Of a stretch of DNA of 64,000 bases, positions 27,156-35,820 are shown piece after piece. Numbering within the stretch: position 1 is the stretch's first letter; every line of letters starts with the position of its first letter. The stretch covers positions 1,488,001-1,552,000 of the forward strand of contig CATQHW010000002.1 of the NCBI GenBank assembly GCA_958296075.1, read 5' to 3'. The DNA is from an uncultured Spirochaetia bacterium. GTDB lineage: Bacteria > Spirochaetota > Spirochaetia > SZUA-6 > Bin103. The notes under the pieces were generated by a model. That model was not told where the DNA came from. It did not search any database and saw only the letters and a list, made by a program, of their open reading frames with translations. A program made the translations under genes and the position numbers.

Positions 27156-27790
27156 ACGGTCCGGCGGCGGCCGGCAAGTCGACCGCCGCGCGCTGTCTGG
27201 CCGGCCGTCTCGGGTTCCGGTACATCAGTTCCGGCCTGCTCTACCGGGCGGCGTCGGCGGTCGCCCTGCGCGCGTGCGGAGACCCGGCGGACGAGAGCGC
27301 GGTGGCCGCCGCGGTCGCCGCCGCCGGCCTGGCCGCGGCGCGGGACGGCGTCACGGCCGGCGGCCGACCGCTGCCCGGCAAGGCGCTGCACGGCGCGGAG
27401 GTCGCCCGCTGGCTGGCCGTGCACACGGCGATGCGCTCGGTGCGGGCACACGTCAACGCGCTGCTACGCGCGGCGGCGGTCGAAGCGCCCTGCGTGATCG
27501 ACGGACGGGACATCGGCACCGAAGTGTTCCCGGGCGCCGAGGCGAAGGTGTTTCTGGACGCGTCGCCGGCGGTGCGCGCCCGCCGGCGGCAGCGGCAGCG
27601 GGGCGGCGACCTGCAGGCGGTCGCCGGCGCGATCGCCGCCCGCGACGCGGCCGACCGGGGCAAGGCGCGCGGCCGTCTGGCGCAGGCGGCCGATGCCGTG
27701 CCGGTCGACGCCACGCACTTGACCGCCCGCGAAGTGTGTGACAGACTGGAGGAAGTCGTGCGGTCCAGGGCGTGTCATCGCGTGCGGTAA
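27119..27790 (+). CDS. cmk: Cytidylate kinase
   Basis: Cmk phosphorylates CMP and dCMP. The 223-residue product has the P-loop IDGPAAAGKST, YISSGLLYRA (usual YLDTGAMYRA), VIDGRDIGTEVFP and a short lid (RARRRQRQR), all in order. The S-S-G variant in the nucleotide-binding motif is unusual. It overlaps the rlu gene by 37 bases and precedes rpsA, a very common cmk-rpsA pair. Confidence 0.92.
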   Translation: MVPATRKTVVAIDGPAAAGKSTAARCLAGRLGFRYISSGLLYRAASAVALRACGDPADESAVAAAVAAAGLAAARDGVTAGGRPLPGKALHGAEVARWLAVHTAMRSVRAHVNALLRAAAVEAPCVIDGRDIGTEVFPGAEAKVFLDASPAVRARRRQRQRGGDLQAVAGAIAARDAADRGKARGRLAQAADAVPVDATHLTAREVCDRLEEVVRSRACHRVR

Positions 27791-27830
27791 GCGCATCGCC
27801 ATCTCTGCTGTTGCATCCTCCGTCGAGTTC

Positions 27831-29588
27831 ATGCGTCATACTGATCCTTTATCGCGCGATGGAGCCTTCGGGCCCACAGCGAGCAATCTGGTGAGTGATA
27901 GAGACGATCAGGGCAAATCGGGTGCCGGCGACGGCAGCCTGCAGCAGCAATACGTAAACTCGTTTCAGCCGGTCGAGGAAGGCCAGCTGCTCAACGGGAA
28001 AGTGGTCGAAGTGGGGCAAGAGCTGGTCTACATCGACGTCGGCCTGAAGTCCGAAGGACGCGTTCCGGTGGCGGAGTTCAACGAGATGCCGGCAGTCGGG
28101 CAGTCGGTGGACGTGGTGCTGCTGCGCAAGGAGAGCCGCTCGGGAGAGGTGATCGTCTCCCGCCGCAAGGCGGAAGAGCAGATCCTGTGGCGGGCGCTCA
28201 AGGCGGCGGCCGAGGAGCGTGCGCCGATCCAGGGAATTATCCGCCGCAAGATCAAGGGCGGCTATGAAGTCGACCTGGGCGCCGGCACGCGGGCGTTCAT
28301 GCCGTTCTCCAAGGTAGACATCATGCGCGTCCGCAACGAGGACGACTACCTGAACCTGCAGACCTCGTTCTTCGTCGAGCAGCTCGTCAGCAAGGGGCGC
28401 GCCAACGTCGTAGTCAACCGCCGCGACTGGCTGGAGCAGGAGATCAAGAACCGGCGGGAGCAGTTCTACACGCACGCGGAGATCGGCGACGTGGTCGACG
28501 GAACCGTCAAGTCGTTCACCTCCTTCGGGGCGTTCGTCGACCTGGGCGGTTTCGACGGGTTGCTGCACGTCAACGACATGCGGTGGGGACACGTCGCGTC
28601 GCCCCGCGATCTGGTCGAGATCGGCCAGCAGCTCACCGTCAAGATCATCCGGCTCGATCGGGAAACCCAGAAGGTGAACCTCAGCCTCAAGCACTTTACC
28701 GAGGATCCGTGGACGACCTTCGAAGAGCGGTTCCAGGTCGGCGACACGGTGCGCGGCACCGTTACCAAACTGACCGATTTCGGGGCGTTCGTGGCGATCG
28801 CCGACGGCATCGAGGGGCTCGTGCACGTGTCGGACCTGTCGTGGGTGAAGCGCGTGCGCCACCCCAAGGAGATACTTGCCCCAGGTGACGAGATGGAGGT
28901 CAAGATCCTCGCCTACGACATGGAGCACGCCAAGCTGTCGCTCGGCCTCAAGCAGCTCCTGGCCAACCCCTGGGACGACGTGCCGGAGCGGTACCCGGTC
29001 GGCCGGCGCATCACCGCCCGCGTCAGCAACCTGGTCAGCTTCGGGGCATTTCTCAACATCGAAGACGATCTCGACGGACTGCTCCACGTGGAAGACATGT
29101 CCTGGACCGAGCGCGTTGCCGACCCGTCGACAGTCGTCAAGGTCGGGGACGAGATCGAGGTGATGGTGCTCCACGTCGACCCGCGCCTGCGGCGCATCAA
29201 GCTCGGCTTGAAGCAGATCACCGAGGATCCGTGGACCACGTTGGCGCGCGCCTACAAGAAGGGCTCGCAGATCAACGGAACGGTGAGCCGCAAGGTCGAC
29301 TTCGGCGTCTTCGTGACGGTCGAAGGCGATCTGGAAGGGCTGATAAGCAAGAACCACCTCACCTCCGGCGACACCTCGTTCGAGGAGGCCTCCAACGCGC
29401 TCAAGATCGGCGACCCGATTCAGGCGCTCGTGCTGGAGATCAACCCGCAGAGCCAGCGACTGGCGTTATCGGTTCGCGAGCTGCGGCGGCGGCAGGTCCG
29501 CGCCGATCTGCTGCGATACGCGCATGCCGACGGCAGCGACGACACCGTGTCGCTGGGCGACCTGCTTCGCCGCAAAAACTCGGGGTAG
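27831..29588 (+). CDS. rpsA: Ribosomal protein S1 (six S1 domains)
   Basis: S1 helps mRNA binding at the 30S subunit. Six S1 motifs are visible: domains 1-2 are diverged ribosome-binding types (GKVVEVGQELVYIDVGLKSE; GIIRRKIKGGYEVDLGAG), and 3-6 are canonical (GTVKSFTSFGAFVDLG, GTVTKLTDFGAFVAIA, ARVSNLVSFGAFLNIE, GTVSRKVDFGVFVTVE). The start is unsure: ATG 27831 or GTG 27891; neither has a clear Shine-Dalgarno, as is common for rpsA in several phyla. With ATG 27831 it is 585 residues. Confidence 0.93.
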   Translation: MRHTDPLSRDGAFGPTASNLVSDRDDQGKSGAGDGSLQQQYVNSFQPVEEGQLLNGKVVEVGQELVYIDVGLKSEGRVPVAEFNEMPAVGQSVDVVLLRKESRSGEVIVSRRKAEEQILWRALKAAAEERAPIQGIIRRKIKGGYEVDLGAGTRAFMPFSKVDIMRVRNEDDYLNLQTSFFVEQLVSKGRANVVVNRRDWLEQEIKNRREQFYTHAEIGDVVDGTVKSFTSFGAFVDLGGFDGLLHVNDMRWGHVASPRDLVEIGQQLTVKIIRLDRETQKVNLSLKHFTEDPWTTFEERFQVGDTVRGTVTKLTDFGAFVAIADGIEGLVHVSDLSWVKRVRHPKEILAPGDEMEVKILAYDMEHAKLSLGLKQLLANPWDDVPERYPVGRRITARVSNLVSFGAFLNIEDDLDGLLHVEDMSWTERVADPSTVVKVGDEIEVMVLHVDPRLRRIKLGLKQITEDPWTTLARAYKKGSQINGTVSRKVDFGVFVTVEGDLEGLISKNHLTSGDTSFEEASNALKIGDPIQALVLEINPQSQRLALSVRELRRRQVRADLLRYAHADGSDDTVSLGDLLRRKNSG

Positions 29589-29659
29589 GCAGCGCTCCGG
29601 CGACCGAACATGATGCAGCGTCCCCCCATCGCCGCCGGCTCTGGGAGCCGGACGCGTTG

Positions 29660-30604
29660 ATGCATCCGGATGTCATCGCCGTCGATCGCACGATGCGGAC
29701 GAAGGTGGAGATCGCCACGCGCGCCGCGGCCACCGACCTGTCCGTGCTGCTGCTCGGCGAGCATGGAGTCGGCAAGGCGCTGTTCGCTCGTCTGATACAC
29801 GCCGCGTCGGCCCGCCGCGCCGGCCCCTTCGAGGAAGTCAACTGCGCGGCGGTACCGCCCGACCTGCTGGAGGCGGAACTGTTCGGCGGTGCGGACGGCG
29901 GGGCGCGTTCGCCCGGCGGCGGCCATCGGCCGGGCCGGCTGGAGCACGCCGACGGCGGCACCGTCCTGCTCGACGCCGTCGGCGACCTCGCCCCGCCGAT
30001 GCAGGCCAAGCTCCTCGGCGCGCTGCAGCACGGCCGCATCTATCCGGTCGGCAGCGGCGCCGGACGGACCGTGCGCACGCGCATCATCGCCGCCAGCGAT
30101 CTTGATCTGGAGAGCCAGGTCGAACGCGGGGCGTTTCGGCGCGACCTGTTCTACCGGCTCAACGTCCTGCCGATCTACCTGCCGCCGCTGCGCGAGCGGC
30201 CCGACGACGTTACCGCGCTGGCTCACCACTTCCTGGCGCGGTCCTGCGCTACCTCCGGCCGCGGCCCGCTCCGGTTCATGGCATCGGCGCTGTCCGCCCT
30301 GCGGGAGCACCGTTGGCCCGGCAACGTGCGCGAGCTTGCCAACACGATCGAACGCGCCGCGATCGCCGCCCACTCCTCGATCGAAGCGCATCACCTCAAC
30401 CTCGGCGCCGTCTTGCAGGACCAGGCGAGCGACGCGTATCATGGGGAGTCCCTGAAGGAAGCCGTGCGGGCCTACAAGCGTCGCTTCATTCGCGGCGCGC
30501 TGGAGTCGCACGGCTGGAATCAGACCAGTACGTCCCGTTCGCTGGGGATCCAGCGCACCTACCTGTCGCGCCTGATCAAGGAACTGGAGATAGCGAACCG
30601 ATGA
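29660..30604 (+). CDS. Degenerate sigma54-activator-like AAA+ protein with Fis-type HTH
   Basis: The 314-residue protein lacks an N-terminal receiver and starts directly with an AAA+ domain. Walker A is GEHGVGKA (residues 33-40). The polymerase-contact loop GAFTGA that should follow ELFG is replaced by GGARSP, and Walker B reads LLDAVGDL, with Ala where the catalytic Glu should be. RRDLFYRLNVLPI-LPPLRERPDD and HRWPGNVREL are kept, and a Fis-type helix-turn-helix ends the protein (ESHGWNQTSTSRSLGIQRTY). It is therefore unlikely to activate sigma54 promoters; it may be a DNA-binding regulator of another type. It overlaps the next gene by 4 bases. Confidence 0.85.
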   Translation: MHPDVIAVDRTMRTKVEIATRAAATDLSVLLLGEHGVGKALFARLIHAASARRAGPFEEVNCAAVPPDLLEAELFGGADGGARSPGGGHRPGRLEHADGGTVLLDAVGDLAPPMQAKLLGALQHGRIYPVGSGAGRTVRTRIIAASDLDLESQVERGAFRRDLFYRLNVLPIYLPPLRERPDDVTALAHHFLARSCATSGRGPLRFMASALSALREHRWPGNVRELANTIERAAIAAHSSIEAHHLNLGAVLQDQASDAYHGESLKEAVRAYKRRFIRGALESHGWNQTSTSRSLGIQRTYLSRLIKELEIANR

Positions 30605-31287
30605 GCGAAGCGCAGAACCGCGATCCCGTCCGCTTTGCCGAAGCCGTCGGCCATGTCGTCACCCGGCTGCGCGTGCCGCTGCTGGCGCTTCTGGCGGCGG
30701 TCGCGGTCGTGCTGATCGTCACCCTGGTGGTGACCGAACGGCGCCGGGCGCTGCTGGAGAGCTCGACCGTGCTGATCGAAGAGGTGGAGAAGCGTTGGCT
30801 GGCCGTACCCACCGAAGAGCGCGCGAGCATTGAAGACGAGGTGTTGCCGCAGTTGGAGCTGATCGCCGAGCGCCACGGCAGCCGCTACGCCGGAAGGCGG
30901 GCGCTGCAGTTGCTGGCCGCCCGACACGTCGACCGCGGGGAGTGGCAGGAGGCGGCCGACCGATTCGCCGAGCTGGCCGACCGGTCGACCGGCTACTTGG
31001 CCGCGCTGGCGCTGAGCAACGCGGCGGTCGCCTACGAGGAGCTGGGCGACCGCGATACCGCCGCGAATCTCTATCGGGACGTCGCAAGCCGGTACCCCGA
31101 CGAGTCGGCGCTGGCACCGCGGGCGCTGTTCTCGCAGGCGCGACTCGAAGAGGAGCGGGGCGACCCGGTCGCGGCGAACGATGCCTACGCCGCGCTGGAA
31201 GCGGCATATCCAGCCAGCCGCTGGTCGCTCCTGGCCCGCAATCGGCTGATCTACCTGCGGGCCGCCGGCGCGCTTGACGACCGCTGA
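30601..31287 (+). CDS. Membrane-anchored TPR protein
   Basis: The 228-residue protein has a cytoplasmic N-tail, one membrane segment (VPLLALLAAVAVVLIVTLVV, about residues 25-44) and a C-terminal TPR region (ADRFAELADRSTGYLAALAL, AYEELGDRDTAANLYRDVAS, QARLEEERGDPVAANDAYAA). The layout resembles YfgM/TPR_21-type envelope proteins. Its ATG overlaps the upstream regulator by 4 bases and its end overlaps the next gene, indicating an operon. Confidence 0.75.
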   Translation: MSEAQNRDPVRFAEAVGHVVTRLRVPLLALLAAVAVVLIVTLVVTERRRALLESSTVLIEEVEKRWLAVPTEERASIEDEVLPQLELIAERHGSRYAGRRALQLLAARHVDRGEWQEAADRFAELADRSTGYLAALALSNAAVAYEELGDRDTAANLYRDVASRYPDESALAPRALFSQARLEEERGDPVAANDAYAALEAAYPASRWSLLARNRLIYLRAAGALDDR

Positions 31288-31969
31288 TCGCCGCGCACCG
31301 GCGGCGGCCAGCCGCGGCATGGCAGCCGGCGTACTGGCGGCGGTCCTGATCGGCGCGTGCGGGCTGCCGTCGCCGTCGACGCTGGGGAGCCCCGTGACAT
31401 GTACGGAAGAAGAGGTCGTGCCGGGGGTGATGAGCTTTTGCGTGCGCACAGAACGTCCAGATATCAACTTGCAAGGGTATGAAATATACTACAAGCTCAT
31501 AACCTCGGTGGAGCAGACTCCGGAAGCACGCCACCATGATGATCTGCGCGCCCGATTCGGACGCTTGTCGAACGCCGCTTCCCGCTCCTGCGACGGCGAT
31601 CGGCTGCCGATAGTGACGGCCGCAGCCGCCGGACGCATGGTCTCGCTGGTGCTTCCAGCGGCGGCAACCGGACAGGACGAGGCGGAGCCGTTTCTGCGGC
31701 TTGCCGGGCAGCAGCAGGGGAGGCTTGACGTGCGCCGCGGCATCGAGGACGGTGGCGACCCGCTCCGCGCCTGCCGGCGCTTCTCGGCGATCGACGGCTA
31801 CCGCACCGACCACCGGGACCTCAGCGCGGCGGCGGCCGCCGCGCTCACCGCGCGGACCGGCACCCTGATCGAGATGGTCGCGTACGCGGTCAGCTACGGG
31901 CGCGACCGCGGCCAGACGTTGTACAGCGCGCCATTGCGGATCGGCCGCGAACGGCTTGATCTCTACTGA
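31274..31969 (+). CDS. Predicted lipoprotein of unknown function
   Basis: The N-terminus carries an Arg-containing segment, a hydrophobic stretch and the lipobox LIGAC (Cys at about residue 29 from TTG 31274; an alternative start is ATG 31319). The mature part, about 200 residues, has no domain I recognise. It contains several Cys and an Arg-rich middle. The segment 31430-31560 is noticeably less GC-rich than its surroundings. The gene overlaps the TPR membrane protein by 14 bases. Confidence 0.6.
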   Translation: MTTADRRAPAAASRGMAAGVLAAVLIGACGLPSPSTLGSPVTCTEEEVVPGVMSFCVRTERPDINLQGYEIYYKLITSVEQTPEARHHDDLRARFGRLSNAASRSCDGDRLPIVTAAAAGRMVSLVLPAAATGQDEAEPFLRLAGQQQGRLDVRRGIEDGGDPLRACRRFSAIDGYRTDHRDLSAAAAAALTARTGTLIEMVAYAVSYGRDRGQTLYSAPLRIGRERLDLY

Positions 31970-31987
31970 TCCGACGTGTGATCCGCG

Positions 31988-32263
31988 GTGCTGGCGTACC
32001 TGAACGTCGCGCTGACGTACGTGGCGGTCGCCTTGGGCTGCGCGATCCTGATGTTCTACGTGGCGCGCCGGCCGGTGCCGGGCCACTTCTGGGGTGCGCT
32101 GACCGTCGGCCTGATCGGCGCCGTGCTCGGCGGCATCGCCGACCAGTTCCTGGCGGACGTGTTCGAGCGACTTGCCGACGTCAACACGGTCAATCTGTTC
32201 GCCGCCGCCGGCACGTCGCTGCTGTGCATCTGGCTGCTTTCCCGGACCGGCCACCCCAAGTGA
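31988..32263 (+). CDS. Small membrane protein
   Basis: The 91-residue protein from GTG 31988 has three hydrophobic segments (about residues 3-24, 34-52, 68-84) separated by short charged loops. No family was recognised. It lies 18 bases after the lipoprotein gene and could be the last member of the regulator-TPR-lipoprotein operon. The 136 bases that follow (32264-32399) hold no gene I can support; they contain a short AT-rich patch near 32300-32340. Confidence 0.55.
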   Translation: MLAYLNVALTYVAVALGCAILMFYVARRPVPGHFWGALTVGLIGAVLGGIADQFLADVFERLADVNTVNLFAAAGTSLLCIWLLSRTGHPK

Positions 32264-32399
32264 ACTCGCGCGCAGCCACCCGGATCAGGCACGCCGGTGG
32301 ATAACTGTCCCCAATGTCCGATAATCCATATTCTGTCAACCAACGTCGGGCGTAGCCACGGAGGCGCGCACGCAGCCCGGGCCGTCCGCCCTCATCCCC

Positions 32400-33422
32400 C
32401 TACGACGCTCGACGAAAGCCGGCGACTCGGGCGGCGGCGCCGAACCCCAGGCCGCTCGGCCCGTCGCGCCGGAGCACGTGGTAGCCGAGTCCGGCGATCA
32501 TCGCCGCGTTGTCGGTGCAGAGCGCCATGCCGGGAAAGAACGTCTCGAACTCCGGCTCGTTCGCCAGACGGCGGCGCAGGTAGCGGTTGGCGGCGACGCC
32601 GCCGGCGGCGACGATGCGGTGCCGGCCGCGCCGGTGCGCCGCGGCGATCGCCTGGTCGACGACGATGTCGATGGCGGTCTTCTGAAACGACGCAGCGATG
32701 TCGGCGGCGCGCTCCGGCGCGGATCGATCGACGCGGAACTGCTCGCGCTGATGGATCACCGCGGTCTTGAGGCCCGAGTACGACACGTCGAACCGGTCGC
32801 CGCCGCGCCGCACCGAAGGCGCCGGAAACCGATAGGCGTCCGGGTCGCCCCGTTCGGCCAGCCGCTGGATGGCGACGCCGCCTGGGAATCCGATGTCGAA
32901 GTGCTTGGCGACCTTGTCGAACGCCTCGCCGCAGGCGTCGTCGACGGTCGCGCCGAGCACCTCGAAGCGATCCAACCCCCGCACGTCGATCACCATGGTG
33001 TGTCCGCCGGACAACAGCAGGGAGATGTACGGGTAGCCGATGTCGCGCTCCATGTGCGGGGAATAGACGTGGGCGCGGACGTGGTCGACCGCCACCAGCG
33101 GTTTGCCGGTCGCCAGCGCCAGCCCCTTGGCGTAGGAGACGCCGACCAGCAGCGATCCGATCAGCCCCGGCCGGCAGGTGACCGCAAGCGCGTCGACCTG
33201 CGCCAGGGTGCAGCCGGCCGCCGCCAGCCCGCGGGCGACCACGGCGTCGATCCACTCCACGTGCATCCGCGAAGCGATCTCCGGCACCACCCCGGCGAAG
33301 GGGCGGTGCGCCTCCACCTGCGACGCCACCTCGTTGGAGAGGATGGCGGTGCCGTCGCGGACCACCGCGGCGGCGCACTCGTCACAGGATGTCTCAATGC
33401 CCAGGATGAGGCCGGACGTCAC
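32400..33422 (-). CDS. tsaD: tRNA threonylcarbamoyladenosine synthase subunit TsaD
   Basis: TsaD (YgjD/Kae1) transfers the threonylcarbamoyl group to A37 of ANN-decoding tRNAs. The 340-residue product begins LILGIETSCDECAAAVV and has EIASRMHVEWID, the metal site DHVRAHVYSP (H-x3-H), LLLSGGHTMV, GEAFDKVAKHFDIGFPGG and the second metal ligand in LCTDNAAMIAG. GTG 33422 is chosen because it overlaps the upstream YibQ-like gene by 4 bases and the family motif starts 3 codons later. Confidence 0.95.
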   Translation of the reverse strand: MTSGLILGIETSCDECAAAVVRDGTAILSNEVASQVEAHRPFAGVVPEIASRMHVEWIDAVVARGLAAAGCTLAQVDALAVTCRPGLIGSLLVGVSYAKGLALATGKPLVAVDHVRAHVYSPHMERDIGYPYISLLLSGGHTMVIDVRGLDRFEVLGATVDDACGEAFDKVAKHFDIGFPGGVAIQRLAERGDPDAYRFPAPSVRRGGDRFDVSYSGLKTAVIHQREQFRVDRSAPERAADIAASFQKTAIDIVVDQAIAAAHRRGRHRIVAAGGVAANRYLRRRLANEPEFETFFPGMALCTDNAAMIAGLGYHVLRRDGPSGLGFGAAARVAGFRRAS

Positions 33423-34405
33423 CGCGGCAGCAGCTCGGAGAGGAATACCAGCTCGAATCCCGCGCGCTCGATCTCCGGCAGCCGGCTCTCCAGGACGGAG
33501 AGTACGATGCGGTTGGTCACGTGACCGATGAGAATCGCCCTGCCCTGCTCGCGGGCGATCTCCATGCCGCGGTCGATCGCGGAGCTCACCGTCGCCTCGT
33601 CGGCGGAGACGTCCAGGAACACGTCCCGGCTCAGGAACGGCACGCCGTGCCGCGCGGCCGACTCCCTGGCTACCGAGTCCGCGGTGGTGCGGCTGTCGAG
33701 AAAGAACCGGTCGGTCCGCTTCAGGAACGCCATCACGGTGTCCATGATGCGCGTATCTGCGGTCGCCCGTGAACCCATATGGTTGTTCACGCCGCGCGTG
33801 CCCACCGATCCGAAGTTCCGTTCCAGCAGACCGATCACCGCAGGATCGTCGTAGCCTACCCTGATCGCGCCGGGGCCGGGATCGGATGGCCCCTGCGGCT
33901 CCATCGGGAGATGCAGGATCACCTCCTTGCCGGCCTGCGCCGCACGCGCGGCCACCTCCGCGCTGAACTCGAGTTGCGGCAGCACGGCGACCGAGAGCTT
34001 GCCGGGGAAGCGGAGGTACGCATCGGCGTCGGCGAGATTGTGACCGGCGTCGTCGAGCACGATCGCCAGCGGGATCGGTCGTCCCGCGTACGGCCGCTGA
34101 GCGGCGGGCCGGCGCGGCGCAGCAGCCTCCGGCTCGGCGGCCCGGGGCCGGGCGAGGACCGGCAGTGCCGGTTCGGCGGCGGGCGCTCTCACCGGAGCCG
34201 GCGCGCGCCCGCCGGGAGGAACCACCATGAGGATGCCGAGCGCCAGCGCGCCGGCGGCCAGCACCCCGGAAGCGCGCGCCAGGGTGACCGGCGACGGACG
34301 TCGCTTCGTCGACGGACGTCGTTTCGTCGACGGAAGCCGCTTCCGGGAAGAAAGCCGCTTCCCTGTCGCCTTCCCCTGCTTGTTTCCGTCCTTGCGTTCC
34401 TTCAA
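33419..34405 (-). CDS. YibQ-type divergent polysaccharide deacetylase family protein
   Basis: The 328-residue protein starts with a very basic cytoplasmic tail containing repeated S-T-K-R-R-P units, then one membrane anchor (VLAAGALALGILMVVPPGG), an Ala/Pro-rich linker and a domain with IPLAIVLDDAGHNLADADAYL, KLSVAVLPQLEFS, EVILHLPMEPQGPSDPGPGA, NNHMGSRATAD and FLDSRTT. These are the hallmarks of the YibQ/DUF610 branch of polysaccharide deacetylases, which are envelope proteins of unproven substrate. It is translationally coupled to tsaD. Confidence 0.82.
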   Translation of the reverse strand: MKERKDGNKQGKATGKRLSSRKRLPSTKRRPSTKRRPSPVTLARASGVLAAGALALGILMVVPPGGRAPAPVRAPAAEPALPVLARPRAAEPEAAAPRRPAAQRPYAGRPIPLAIVLDDAGHNLADADAYLRFPGKLSVAVLPQLEFSAEVAARAAQAGKEVILHLPMEPQGPSDPGPGAIRVGYDDPAVIGLLERNFGSVGTRGVNNHMGSRATADTRIMDTVMAFLKRTDRFFLDSRTTADSVARESAARHGVPFLSRDVFLDVSADEATVSSAIDRGMEIAREQGRAILIGHVTNRIVLSVLESRLPEIERAGFELVFLSELLPR

Positions 34406-34518
34406 GCAGCCTCACTCCTGCCGTCGGCGGACTGGGCGGCGCCGGCAACGGTCTCAATTATCGGCACCGGACCGAGACGCGTTGACGGCCCGCGTAGGCA
34501 GTTCACGCCCGCTGCGCT

Positions 34519-35811
34519 ATGATCCAACCCGTGCAGGAAGACGCATTCGAACGGATCGTCACCCTGGACGCGGCCCACATCAAGTTCGGCCCCGGCGCGA
34601 CCGGCGAGACCGGCTTCGAAGCGCGCCGGCTGGGGCTGTCGCGGGTGATGGTCCTGACCGACCGCACGCTCGGCGACGGCCCGCAGGTCGCCGCGGTCCT
34701 GGCATCGCTGGACGCCGGTGGCATCGACGCCGCCGTCTACGACCGCGTCCGGGTCGAGCCGACCGACCGCTCCTTTCGCGACGCCATCGACGCCGCCGAC
34801 CGCGGGCGGTATGACGGCTTCGTAGCGGTGGGCGGCGGCTCGGTGATCGACACCGCCAAGGCCGCCAACCTGTACCACACCTGTCCGGCCGATTTTCTTG
34901 ACTACGTGAACGCACCGGTCGGCCGCGGCCGACCGGTGCCGGGACCGTTGAAGCCGCTCATCGCCGTGCCGACCACCGCCGGCACCGGCAGCGAGACGAC
35001 CGGCGTGGCGATCTTCGATCTGGAGGGGCTGCACGCCAAGACCGGCATCGCCCATCGCGCCCTGAAGCCGGCGGTGGGGATCGTCGATCCCGACAACACC
35101 CGCTCGATGCCGCCGCTGGCGGCGGCGTGCACCGGCCTCGACGTGCTCAGCCACGCGATCGAGTCCTTCACCGCCCTCCCCTACACCCGGCGGCCGGCCC
35201 CGGACGATCCGTCGATGCGGCCATCGTACCAGGGAAGCAACCCGATGAGCGACGTGTGGTCGTCGCGCGCGATCGAGATGGTGGCCGCCAACCTGCCGGC
35301 GGCCATCGACGGCGACGCGGAGCCGCAGGCTCAGATGCTCCTTGCCGCCACCTTCGCCGGCTTCGGGTTCGGCAACGCGGGCTGCCACCTGCCGCACGGG
35401 ATGTCCTACCCGGTCTCCAGCAACGTGCGCGACTACCGACCGGCCGGTTACGCCGGCGATCACCCCATGATCCCGCACGGGATGTCGGTGATCCTGAACG
35501 CCCCGGCGGTGTTCCGCTGGACGGCCGCCGCCGACCCGGAGCGCCACCTGCAGGCGGCGGCGCTGATGGGCGCCGGCGTCGCGGGCGTCCCCGCGCCGGA
35601 AGCGGGCGAAGCGGTTGCGCAGGCGATCATCGACCTGATGAAGCGCACCGGTATGCCGAACGGCCTGTCGGCGGTCGGATACACCCCGGCGGACATCGAC
35701 ACGCTCGTCGGCGGCACGCTGCCACAGCGTCGTGTCACCAAACTCTGCCCCCGCCCGTTCGACGAACAGGACTTGGCGCGGCTGTTCGAAGGCGCGATGA
35801 GCTACTGGTGA
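34519..35811 (+). CDS. Iron-type alcohol dehydrogenase, hydroxyacid-oxoacid transhydrogenase-like
   Basis: The 430-residue protein has the Fe-ADH cofactor motif GGGSVIDTAKA, VPTTAGTGSETT and the metal-ligand region with DVLSHAIESF, HGMSYPVSSN and HPMIPHGMSV. The blocks YQGSNPMSDVWSSRAIE and LLAATFAGFGFGNAGCHLPH are like those of hydroxyacid-oxoacid transhydrogenases (ADHFE1 group, acting on 4-hydroxybutyrate with 2-oxoglutarate). That assignment is by resemblance. It is convergent with the Gfo/Idh gene, with 9 bases between the stops. Confidence 0.82.
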   Translation: MIQPVQEDAFERIVTLDAAHIKFGPGATGETGFEARRLGLSRVMVLTDRTLGDGPQVAAVLASLDAGGIDAAVYDRVRVEPTDRSFRDAIDAADRGRYDGFVAVGGGSVIDTAKAANLYHTCPADFLDYVNAPVGRGRPVPGPLKPLIAVPTTAGTGSETTGVAIFDLEGLHAKTGIAHRALKPAVGIVDPDNTRSMPPLAAACTGLDVLSHAIESFTALPYTRRPAPDDPSMRPSYQGSNPMSDVWSSRAIEMVAANLPAAIDGDAEPQAQMLLAATFAGFGFGNAGCHLPHGMSYPVSSNVRDYRPAGYAGDHPMIPHGMSVILNAPAVFRWTAAADPERHLQAAALMGAGVAGVPAPEAGEAVAQAIIDLMKRTGMPNGLSAVGYTPADIDTLVGGTLPQRRVTKLCPRPFDEQDLARLFEGAMSYW

Positions 35812-35820
35812 GCACGTGGT

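Noticed and set aside
29660..30604. Annotation as a normal sigma54-dependent activator
   Set aside because: The GAFTGA loop and the Walker B glutamate are missing, so this role is not supported.
32290..32345. A DnaA-box-like TTATCCACC and an AT-rich patch as a possible replication origin
   Set aside because: Only one near-match box is present, and there is no dnaA, dnaN or clustered boxes in the window.
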